Shown here piece by piece: positions 55,459-64,000 of a stretch of DNA of 64,000 bases. The position numbers and the translations under genes are program-made. Within the stretch, counting starts at the first letter, position 1. Each line of letters opens with the position of its first letter. Origin of the DNA: Mesorhabditis belari (lineage: Eukaryota; Nematoda; Chromadorea; Rhabditida; Rhabditidae). Under the pieces are notes generated by a model. The model ran no database searches. It saw only the letters and a list, made by a program, of their open reading frames with translations, and had not been told where the DNA came from. Location: the NCBI GenBank assembly GCA_958450365.1, contig CAUEEP010000733.1, positions 992,001 to 1,056,000 on the forward strand, read 5' to 3'.

Positions 55459-56187
55459 ATTAGGGTGATAAGAATGAAAGAAACGATCACAGATCTTTTC
55501 AAAAATAAAAAGATTGCAAGCCTTAGCCAATAATTGTTGTATACTATTAGAAAGCCCTGCATCTCCTCTACAAAATAGTGAAAAGATTTTGAATTGAATT
55601 GATTATTGGGGACTTGGGTGTTAAAAAGAAACCACAGGTCGAGTCTCAATCTGGGTACCTGCGCCTGCTGGCAACTATCGCTTCCACGGATCTTTTCGCT
55701 TTGAAATTTTTCCAGTATATTAAGGATATACATTACTCAATAGTTATACCAAAACTCAAACGATCAGCATAGATTCTATATGAAAATCCAAAGTTGAAAG
55801 TAGCCGTTTTTGGCCTAAAATTGGGCTTTTTCGAAAAACAAAGATTTAGCTCTAGAAGACGACCAAACAAAAGGAGTTCTTCCTTTCTTTTATGTTATTT
55901 TGAAATATCTTTAATTGGCGGTATTTTCTAACGGAAAACCCGGGCATAGTTATTAACAAAAACACATTTTCCAGAAAATGGTCATTTTTGACCTTTCAAC
56001 TGAAAAGTCACTCAAGTCTTCAATAATCAATCCAATTCAAAATCTTTTTGCCCTATTTTACAGAGGAGATTCAGGGCTTTCGAACAGTATACAACACTTA
56101 TTCTGAGTGTTGAGGCTAAGGCTTGCAATCTTTTTGTCTGCTTTTGGAAGGATATGTGCGCACTGGTTTCATTCCCATCACCCTAAG
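55459..56187. mobile_element. Fold-back element, longer loop
   Basis: Arm 55459-55622 (TAGGGTGATAAGAATGAAA ... AAAAGATTGCAAGCCTTAGC ... ATCTCCTCTACAAAATAGTG) is mirrored by 55990-56187. The inner parts resemble the 54757 element (AAAG-CCCT...CCTCT.TAAAATA), so the two may be one family. Confidence 0.8.
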
Positions 56188-56366
56188 AAAACAGTTCTTG
56201 TGTCACTGTAAAACAGTATTGTAACCGAAACTGGTTTACCCAATGATTAGTGGAGTACTGTTTTTTTATCTATTGGATAACTTTTTTGGAGATTGCTGTA
56301 TATTAGAAGATCTGGGCTTGAGTCTAAAGCCGCTATTTGAGGAAAAGAGGACAAAGAGAGTAAGTT

Positions 56367-56503
56367 CCAAAAAGGGGGAAAGGAACGTTTCCAGAAGCCC
56401 CCTTTTCCCCCTCTATTGCTCCATCTTTTTTCACTCTCTCAGTTGTTGGACCTCCAAAAAGGGGGGAAAGGAACGTTTCCAGAAGCCCCCCTTTTCCCCT
56501 TTT
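56367..56503 (+). repeat. Pair of direct repeats, about 44 bp each
   Basis: CCAAAAAGGGGGAAAGGAAC, then GTTTCCAGAAGCCCCC, occurs at 56367-56410 and again at 56455-56500. Confidence 0.85.
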
Positions 56504-57545
56504 CCCCCCTCAGCTGTTCTTTTAAAGAGCTCGAGAATGTCAAAAAGCTCATTGTTTAACTCAATCATCTTCATATCAAAAATCCAAGAAATTTTTCGAG
56601 ATTAATTCGACCCAAAGTTCTGACCGAATTGGTTTAAGTCTTTGGATTTACAAAATTTTGGTTTCCCACCAGTTTCTCTTACTCGCTTCAAGCCAAATTT
56701 CTCGATTTCTCGATTTCTCGATTTCTCGACAAAATCTCGATTTTATTTTAGAATTCTGACCAATTCTAAAATGCTGAACGAGTTTTATTTGTGTTTTTTT
56801 CTCATATTTTAAACTCTATTCTCGTTTTGTTAATCTTCCACGAGAAAAAAGAATATTTTGTTTGAATTGACAATGAATCAAACTTTATACAAACAATCAC
56901 CATAAAAGAAACGTTCGAATCCTAGTTTTCTCGAGTTTACTTTAAGAAAAAAGCTTTTCTGGCCAATTTTTTTTGCAACTGATCACAAAAAACGCCTGAG
57001 CAAAAATTGTTCTCTAAAACCTCACTCTCCCACCACCTCTTTTCCCTCTTTTGGAAGCTTCGGGAACTCGAGAAAAAATAAAACTCTCGTAAGCTAACCG
57101 ACCCTTATAAAAATCAGTTTTCCTCTCAAGAAACTATTTATTTTGCATTTCTCACATCAATTTCTAATTGTAATGCTTTCAAAACCTCAAATTTAATCCA
57201 AAATTGGCTTCGTGACTAACTCGTTGTTAAATTTCATCTGATATTTAAAATGGACATACTCTCAATTAGAATTTTTTCAAAATGTTTTGAGATTTAAAAT
57301 TTCAATTCAGGGAATCAGCTTTTCTACACAAAAATATCAAATATCTAGGCTCTCTCTCAACGATGACTTTTGGTAATGAGCCCCTTCGCAGCAAAAACTT
57401 GAACCAAAACGTAATCAAACTTTGTCATTTAAGAAACCAGACATTTTTAAATAAAAAATCGTTCAGATTTTGACAAGTTATGGAGCAAATGAAAGAATGG
57501 AAGAAAGAATTCAGCCAACAGATTGAGCTGTTCTTCAACGAAAAC
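56504..57545. other. Intergenic DNA
   Basis: AT-rich, with a small CGATTTCT tandem run at 56700-56728. At 57480-57563 a short open frame (MEQMKEWKKEFSQQIELFFN) precedes the duplicated nucleotidyltransferase block and is not shared by copy 1. No certain gene. Confidence 0.4.
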
Positions 57546-59493
57546 AAACAGGTTTTCAAGTAGCTTTGTCTAAAAGAATTAAGAATTTTAGTCTCAAGAA
57601 GAACTTGACATTAAAATGAAGGTGATGAGTCGAATTGAAGAAATCATTGAAAGGGTAAGTTATGCGGAAAATCATTTTTTCAAAAAGGGGTTTGGTTTAA
57701 ATAAATCTACTGAAGTAAAAATAAAATGGCATTGATGAAAATAAGAAAATACTTCAGGCAGTGCCGAATGTGCAACTTCGGTTGTATCCATACGGCTCAA
57801 CGACGAATTGTTGCGGGGCAAAGGATTCGGACATCGATATTTACATGAAAGCCACCACAAGGAGACAACGGAAACACTTCCTAAATGGAATTCTCGGGTC
57901 CATTTGTGATTTGAACTTTGCTTTAGCAATATCTAATTAGCAATATCTAAACTAATTTAAGCGCACCATATCATATAAAATTGGATAATGACTTCTTTAG
58001 TTTTCTCGAGCTTATGAAAGCCCAACTGACAAAGGAATTCGGGAGTGATTTCAAGGAGTTGGAGCTCAGAAATGCAGCGGTATTCCTTGCAAATCTACAA
58101 ACACTATTTGATTTTCAGGTTCCAATCATTAACATAATCTTTGGCGATAAGTATAAGAATCTCGAAGTTGATCTAAATGGAACATCCAACAATGGCATAA
58201 TTGCGTCATATCTTTTTCGCCAATATGCAAAGTTTGCTCAGCAAATTTCATCTGCAATTTAAGTTCTAGAATCGATTCTCGTTTTGCCAAACTTGGATTG
58301 CTAATTAAGAGCTGGGCTGAGAAGAACAAAATATATGGAAGCGATAATGGAGGAATGAATGGGTTAGATTTTTAAAGACCTTGAAAACTTGTAGTACCCA
58401 CCTTGCATCTAATCAAGCTTTAAATCGCAATTAAACTTCTTCAGCATTTCCTACTTGGTGATGCTGGTTCACTATTTGCAAAAAGGAGCGAGTCCACCCG
58501 TATTGCCAAATCTTCAGAGCTGTATCCCGATGAGGTTGTGAAATTCTAAGTTCATTACCAATTTCGAGATTCAGTTTCGTCTCGGACGCGATTTGGAAGA
58601 GATCAAGTTTGGGAACAGAAAGGAGGATCAATTGACATCCCGAATTTTACAAAACCGTACTGCTTTTAAATTTCTTTTACACAATTCCTTTCAGGTTCAA
58701 AAAATGAGTCGTCTGTTGTCGATTTGTTGATCGGTTTTTTCAAATATTATAGCAATTTCTCTTGGAGAACCGAAAAGATCACAATGGATGAGGATTTGTT
58801 TATGAAAAGGTGAAAAATTCCAATGTAGCTTTGAAAACGATTCAAAATTAAGGGGCAAGAGAAACAAGGATAACATTTTTGTCAAGGACCCTTATGGATC
58901 TCCAAACTTGGCCAAGTTATACATTGAAAAAAATGATAAAGTAAATACTTTAGTGGATTGAAAGATGATCGTGTTTTCAAGAAGACACTTTATGCTTTTG
59001 GAAGAGCATATCAAATGCTGAGTAACGAGGAGCCGAGTATGGAAGAATTCATGGAAACAATTGAATGGCCAGAGCATCTTGACCGGCTTTACTTAGAAAA
59101 ACTGAAGAAGCAAAAAGTTCCACGGAAAGAAAGACGGCAAAAATCCATGGCTAGAAGAATGAATCGCTTATATCTTTAACCTTAAATTCCTTGACATAAG
59201 TTCCTTGACAATTGATCTGTTATTTTGCCCGACTTTCTATATGTCTGATTATTATTGAGAATAAATTTGGCACTTGATTTGTGATTGGTTCATTTTTACA
59301 ATCTTTTTTATCAGAACTGCTTGATTAAATTCATTTTGCGATCCATTTGGCCAAGATGAAAGCGAAATTTTGTAATAGGTATTTGGTTGTTGCATATGAG
59401 ATTTCAGTGACTTTACCATGCCTCAACTTTCTCATTTTACCATGGATTTCTTTCATTTTTTACAATTATATAATAGACACATGAGAGATATTA
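57546..59493 (+). repeat. Segmental duplication, copy 2 (with 27891-29793)
   Basis: Direct copy of the nucleotidyltransferase locus about 29.7 kb away, with scattered substitutions and small indels in exons and introns alike. Confidence 0.9.
57616..59179 (+). pseudogene. Terminal nucleotidyltransferase, second copy with a frameshift
   Basis: Same ten-exon plan as the gene at 27961, with the catalytic block YGSTTNCCGAKDSDIDIYM kept and the tiny fourth intron one base longer. In exon 6 one base is missing (CTTCAGAGCTG here, CTTCAAAAGCTG in copy 1). This shifts the frame just after GASPPVLPNLQ and would remove the PAP-associated half. Elsewhere the changes are mostly in phase, including a 12-base gain in exon 7, so the loss looks recent. 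It could be a sequencing error in an otherwise functional paralogue. Confidence 0.7.
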
Positions 59494-59902
59494 ACATTAA
59501 AATATGGGCCCTTTCTGTGGTGAATCGGCTAAGAACGACCAGCTGGAATAGTAACGACATTTGTACGCCCGTGAAATCCGTGTTTCGCCATGAAGATATC
59601 TGCTGTTTACATTATTAGATATTATTTTATTAGCATTTACTTATATCAAAAATTTAGAGAATTCGATCGTAAAACAGCTGAGAAATTCAAGATTCAAAAT
59701 AACCTCAAAGTTGCGTAACTGAACCGGCGTCGTCGATCAGCCTGAGCCCAGAGAATAAACAGCTTTTTTTGTCGGTTTAAAATACTAAAACTAGTTAGAA
59801 TCTTTTTATTTACATTCACATAATCAATCAGCAATGTATTCTCCGTTATTTTCCAAAGCAAAGGCATGATAAAGTCGCGAAAGTTTCATATGCAACAACT
59901 TA
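59494..59902. other. Intergenic DNA
   Basis: No supported gene between the duplicated block and the mariner. Confidence 0.4.
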
Positions 59903-60915
59903 TTGGGTTGGTGAATTGAAAACTGCCGGCTATTTCGCGGGACTCGCAGATAAAAAAAACAATAGCATTGAACCAGCTGAAAGGGGGTTTGGTTACTTCA
60001 ACATTTTCTCAAATTATTGCAAAAAACTTATGCTTCCAGCTTTTTATTTTTTGTCTTTTTCTTCACTTCTTCTATTGCACTCGACAATCCGCCACCGGGA
60101 CATCTTCGTCATGTCATGCTTCATGAGTTCCTACAAGATCACAGTGCTGCTGCTGCACAGCTGCTAATATTAAAAAGATATATGGGGAGAACTCACTTTC
60201 CGAAAAAACGTGTCGAGTATGGTTTGCCTAGTTTCGATCTGGGGACAAATCTTTGAAAGATGCAGAGGGTCGTTGAGCGGCACCCCAACTGGATGATTCC
60301 AAATTACTCGAACTCATTACCAACGACCATCGGGTATCATCGCGTGAATTGGGAGAAGAGTTAGAGGTTGATCATGTTACAGTGCTAAGACACCTTCATA
60401 CCCTTGGATTTAAATCAAAGTTTGGGGCTTGGGTGCCCCATGACCTCAATAACCCCCAGACGTGGCAGCACGCCTCCATCAGTGCCGCTCATCTCTCACG
60501 ATACGAAAGGAAATCCTTTCTGTGACAGGAGATGAGAAATGGGTTTTATCTTTGAAATTTCGGAGGAAGCGGCAATGGGTGGGGCCAGGTGAGAAACCCG
60601 AAAGTGACCCCAAGCCCGATTTGCACCAGAAGAAGTTTATGCTCTGCGTTTTCTGGGATATGGAGGGAGTGGTGTACTGGAAGTTGCTGGATAGCAAGAC
60701 GACCGTTAATGCAATCAAATACAGTGAACAGTTGGGAAAGGTGAATGAATCCCTGAAGAAGAATAGGCCCTCCAAGCCAAAGATCGTTCTCCTTCACGAC
60801 AACGCGCGCCCTCATGTTGCAAAACTGACTCGCTCTAAAATAAGCAGCCTTGGTTGGGAACTTTGGCGCATCCCGCATACAGTCCGGACCTCGCCCCTTT
60901 TGATTACTATTTATT
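59903..60915 (+). mobile_element. Decayed mariner with 3' end missing
   Basis: The left end starts TTGGGTTGGTGAATTGAAAA after a TA. The transposase is readable in pieces: LRHVMLHEFLQDHSAAAAAQ-like start (60090), ELITNDHRVSSRELGEELEV and VTVLRHLHTLGFKSKFGAWV (60310-60440), then the frame 60462-60989 with SVTGDEKWVLSL (first Asp), FMLCVFWDMEGVVYWKLLDS and LLHDNARPHVAKLTRSKISS (second Asp). The SPDLAPFDYY end (third Asp) is in another frame near 60890. Frameshifts and a missing C-terminus and right end make it inactive. It ends where the short repeat also seen at 54446 begins. Confidence 0.85.
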
Positions 60916-60955
60916 CTAGTTTTTTTTTTTTGGTATTTTTGATCGCGTTACCTAA
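60916..60955 (+). repeat. Short shared repeat (also 54446-54481)
   Basis: See the copy at 54446; this one has a longer T-run. Confidence 0.8.
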
Positions 60956-61160
60956 ACTGGTGTTCTTGGAATCAAGAGGTAAGAGTTGAATCGACATGTA
61001 TTGACAGAATGTTTCGATACTTCTTTTCCAATGGCGAATGAATTATTTGAGTTTTTGCATCAGCATTGTAATACAGTGAACTATTTGTCAGAAATGTCAG
61101 AATTTCAGAAATTTATTGAAAAGTTTACGAGTGAAACTTTTTTACTGATTAAAATCTTCT

Positions 61161-61995
61161 TTATGGAGCTGGTCCCCAAGACGCGTATCTCTCATATTTT
61201 GCCCCACCATTGCAATCCTCACACATATTCGAATAAGCTCCAGTATTTCTGACTTGCCATTCAGTGACGCCGTGATTTAGATGGATTCGAGCGGGGGCTC
61301 CTTCACAACCCTGGCTAAATCAAGAGTGCTTGTCAAAATTTCTTCAAACACTCACTCTGCATATCCCCAGACATTCTGATGAATGTACCAATTGCCGGTT
61401 TTCCTTGCGTGATGTCCATTATTATTCCAGTAGCACCAAAAACATGTTGTGCTTTCCCAATTCATCGCGAAACCCCAAGCCAATGCCTGCAATTTCTTTA
61501 GTAGTTGTGAATCTCATTCTAATCTCGAAATCTGAATCTCGTTCTATATTTTTATTCAAGATCCAAGATTCGGTGTAATTCGGTGTATTCGGTGTTAAAT
61601 CTACTGTATCCGCAGAGCACATTACTGCACCAAAATCAAAATTTAAATATTGTTATGCCATTTGCTTATATTCTCTAATTGTAATTGTCTAATTGTAAAA
61701 CTAAAATTGGGAATAAGATCAACAAATCCCGTCTCAACCTTTTCCCATTTACCTCCCCACTCTTCAGCGTCCACCAATCATCTTTATTCGATCCTTTTCC
61801 ATCAATTGCATCATCGGCTGAGGCACATTTCAGATAAATCGAATTCGAGCAGTTATTCACAACCATCACTTTATATTCTTGATTCATTTTGTGCACAATT
61901 TCTTTGATAGCTCCAGCTATATCCAATATTCCACCACCTTTACAATCGATAAGTGGAATGATTGAAAAGATTAGAAAATTCAGAAAGGAAATCAT
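61161..61995 (-). CDS. Small secreted protein resembling the plant S1/SPH (self-incompatibility-like) family
   Basis: Three exons (minus), 61995-61753, 61486-61356 and 61248-61161, join in phase with GT donors (the second is GTGAGT) and CAG acceptors, giving 153 residues. Residues 1-18 form a likely signal peptide (MISFLNFLIFSIIPLIDC). The mature part has YKVMVVNNCSNSIYLKCASA, then DDWWTLKSGEALAWGFAMNW, STTCFWCYWNNN, and a Cys-containing tail, MCEDCNGGAKYERYASWGPA. The order (beta strand with N-x-C, a Cys before SxDD, a [PS]GE-x-x-x-W/F-x-F turn, then a T-T-x-F-x-C-x-x-W strand, then C-x-x-C) is that of secreted S1/SPH proteins, known mainly from plants at 110-150 residues. The match is by eye only and the function here is unknown. 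Other secreted cystine-rich families remain possible. Confidence 0.55.
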
Positions 61996-62878
61996 ATTTC
62001 AATTGAATACTTAAAGCTTGCGGGAACTTCGAAAGGGAGACAGCTTTTATATGAAAATTTGAATGATCATTGATGATACTTTTTGTTATTTTGATAGAAA
62101 GTTCAGCTCTGGGGCATTATTATCTCTGTCTACATTGGCCTCTTTTCATTTCACCATTTGCTTTTTCCTGTTTATATCCAATTTTGGATATAAAGCTCTT
62201 GCTTTCATTGAAAAAGTTTGTGAAAAGATTTGTTGGCTAAAAAGTACACCATTAACAAGCGAATTCAGAAAAAACACTTCAGTTTCACAATTTGATTATG
62301 GACATTTAGACTCAAGAATTCTCCAGTTCACTCTTTCATTCTTCAGCTCATTCCTAGAAAAGTTTGTATAGTTTAGCTGTCAGGGAAATGGAATTCTATC
62401 AGAAAAATGCATGAACTAGCTTCAATTCAATTCAAAAGGGACACATCAACACGATTTAAATCAAAGAATTTGCTTTGTTAACTTTAATCCTTGATTCATA
62501 TGTTTGGCATGATTATGAAAGTGAGCAGAAAAAACGTTTAAAAACAAATGAGCAATAACTTCTTTATTAGTGAAACTTTATTTTTTTGGCTTATGTTGAG
62601 TAATAGTAGTCAAATTGATTGAATCAAATTTGCAGTCGCTCTGAATTTTAATTGTTTAGTTTGATTGAAATTTGGTTGATTACGGCAACTTTTAAAAAAC
62701 GCAATAACATAAGCTACTGGTTATCTTTTGCTTTTTTGTTTTTACGGCAAAATTTGAATGTGTTCATCGTGATGTCTCAATTAAAGAGAGTCGATAAAAC
62801 TGAAAAAGAAACGAGAAACGATATGCCCCTTTTCCTCATTACAGTGTAATGTCCATTACAATAACTTGATTCAAAACT
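61996..62878. other. Intergenic DNA
   Basis: AT-rich. Short hydrophobic frames at 62063-62371 and 62652-62849 lack splice or family support. I see no gene. Confidence 0.4.
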
Positions 62879-63877
62879 TTATTCAAACAAAGAGGAATTC
62901 GAGAATGCAATAAAATACGAAGAATTTGAAAGCTCATACACCAAATAAACTAAATTACAGCCATCCCCAATCCGTTTTTTGAAAAATTTATTATCCACAA
63001 GATTTCTTATTGGCAATCGCCCGAAATGATCATCTTTCTCCCCGGTCTCGCATTTTTCCATCAAATATTTCACCGCTTCATCCGATTCATAAGAGTTCTC
63101 CAAAAGTTCCACGTTTCTCGTTTTCATAAAAATTTTCTTGATTTGTTTCAAATTCGGTGCGTAGCCGAAATCTTTCGGCTTTTCTCCATATAAAGCTACT
63201 GTCATTTTGTTGGGTTGCTTAAAATTGTCCAAGAAATATCTTAAAATATTCCTGAATGAATCCCATTTTCCACAATCGATAAACAAAAGCTCCAGCAAGT
63301 TCATTTTTGAAAATTGAGCCAAATTCTCAACATTTGGTTCTACGAGAAATATTCTTCTACCAGCACTCAATTCGGAAACGCTCAAAAAAGGGAAAATTTC
63401 TTTTCCCATTGAAATATTGTTCGCCAAAGATAGCGATTCTGCATTTTTTAGATTCTTGAAAGATTTACTAATCTCATTTGTCCCTAAAATCCCATTAATT
63501 TTGTAGAAAACTTTGCGACAAGAGCGAATCTTTTCGAATCCTTCACAAGAAAATTGCTCTGGAATCAAAATCGTATTTGGATATCCCTCGAAAATCGTTT
63601 CTTTACACCAATTTTTGTCTTTAGTGGTGAACAGGAAATTAGTTTCAGAATCAACGATAAACACCCAAAATTGCTCATCAATTCCTTCCTCACCCTCGAA
63701 AAAATTCAACCTGACATGCAATTCTTGCAATTTCCCACCGAATAAACCAATTTTGAGAAATTTCGAGCGAAATTCTCTTGAGACTTGTAACATTTGTATT
63801 GATTGTTTGATTGTGAAACAATTGAAAATTGAATCTTTCAAAGATGAAGGTAATGTTGAGAATGGGAAAGAATCCAT
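62879..63877 (-). CDS. Divergent F-box-like protein, intact
   Basis: 332 residues, single exon, from the ATG at 63877. The N-terminus reads FSTLPSSLKDSIFNCFTIKQ, then SIQMLQVSREFRSKFLKIGL, an F-box-like pattern of about 40 residues at positions 5-45. The rest has leucine-rich spaced blocks (KNAESLSLANN, KMNLLELLFIDCGKWDSFRN, QIKKIFMKTRNVELLENSYE) like the substrate-binding region of nematode F-box proteins. It ends LVYLVYELSNSSYFIAFSNS. No signal peptide. Its start resembles the 14-21 kb family (short F-box, single exon) rather than the 1.7/44.8 kb family. Skp1 binding is inferred only. Confidence 0.6.
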   Translation of the reverse strand: MDSFPFSTLPSSLKDSIFNCFTIKQSIQMLQVSREFRSKFLKIGLFGGKLQELHVRLNFFEGEEGIDEQFWVFIVDSETNFLFTTKDKNWCKETIFEGYPNTILIPEQFSCEGFEKIRSCRKVFYKINGILGTNEISKSFKNLKNAESLSLANNISMGKEIFPFLSVSELSAGRRIFLVEPNVENLAQFSKMNLLELLFIDCGKWDSFRNILRYFLDNFKQPNKMTVALYGEKPKDFGYAPNLKQIKKIFMKTRNVELLENSYESDEAVKYLMEKCETGEKDDHFGRLPIRNLVDNKFFKKRIGDGCNLVYLVYELSNSSYFIAFSNSSLFE

Positions 63878-64000
63878 AATGAAAATGAATGAATGTTGAA
63901 GAAATTCTCAAGAAATTCCCTTTTTCCGACTCTTATCAAAGTTTTTTCCTCGTTTTTGCACATCTTTTTCAATTCTCCTTTCCTCTCTGAACTTATCTTT

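Noticed and set aside
62063..62371. 102-residue hydrophobic open frame
   Set aside because: No splice support, no family pattern, and an amino acid composition expected of AT-rich noncoding DNA.

Overview
The window is nuclear DNA of a nematode, probably a rhabditid or a relative. The evidence is many short introns (about 37-50 nt is common), 3' splice sites abutting ATGs, an AT-rich base composition, mariner/Tc1-type elements, and several F-box genes beside conserved metazoan genes. I cannot name the species. Introns often end in AAG, GAG or TAG rather than TTTCAG, which argues against Caenorhabditis. Starts and exon joins were worked out by hand from reading-frame phase and family resemblance, with no alignment.

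Layout. 0.1-0.4 kb: the last two exons of an unidentified gene. 1-7.9 kb: an F-box cluster (one intact gene, two decayed) with three copies of a dispersed repeat. 8.5-13.6 kb: a complete 22-exon dipeptidyl peptidase III gene carrying two non-autonomous DNA transposons in introns. 14-21 kb: a second, divergent F-box-like family (one decayed, one intact, one frameshifted), a small acidic/basic protein gene, a minisatellite, and hairpin and mariner-type MITEs. 22.7-26.6 kb: a complete 15-exon single-pass tyrosine kinase gene with a decayed mariner in one intron. 28-29.5 kb: a complete 10-exon terminal nucleotidyltransferase gene. 30-31.3 kb: fold-back elements. 31.9-34.5 kb: an intronless, C-terminally cut SPE-39/VIPAS39 copy abutting an N-terminally cut ABHD17 (AHO-3-like) hydrolase, with an exact 66-bp direct repeat at the join. 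34.5-37.8 kb: an importin-5 pseudogene. 38.3-40.0 kb: a complete RNase H1 gene. 40.3-41.9 kb: a Rab11-FIP gene. 42.1-43.1 kb: an RRP9 (U3-55K) relic.

43-60 kb is largely secondhand sequence. It holds an intact F-box gene, a PNUTS-like fragment, an inverted copy of the importin-5 pseudogene, a mosaic of Rab11-FIP, fold-back, F-box and kinase-intron pieces, Tc1/mariner relics, two fold-back elements, and a second, frameshifted nucleotidyltransferase copy. 61-64 kb has a three-exon secreted protein resembling the plant S1/SPH family and another F-box-like gene.

I see no operon or multi-gene pathway. The intact housekeeping genes act independently (peptide turnover, R-loop removal, endosome traffic, RNA tailing). 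The theme of the window is local segmental duplication, inversion and gene breakage. The two most unusual items are the secreted S1-like protein and the nested duplication structure, in which pseudogene copies share premature stops.
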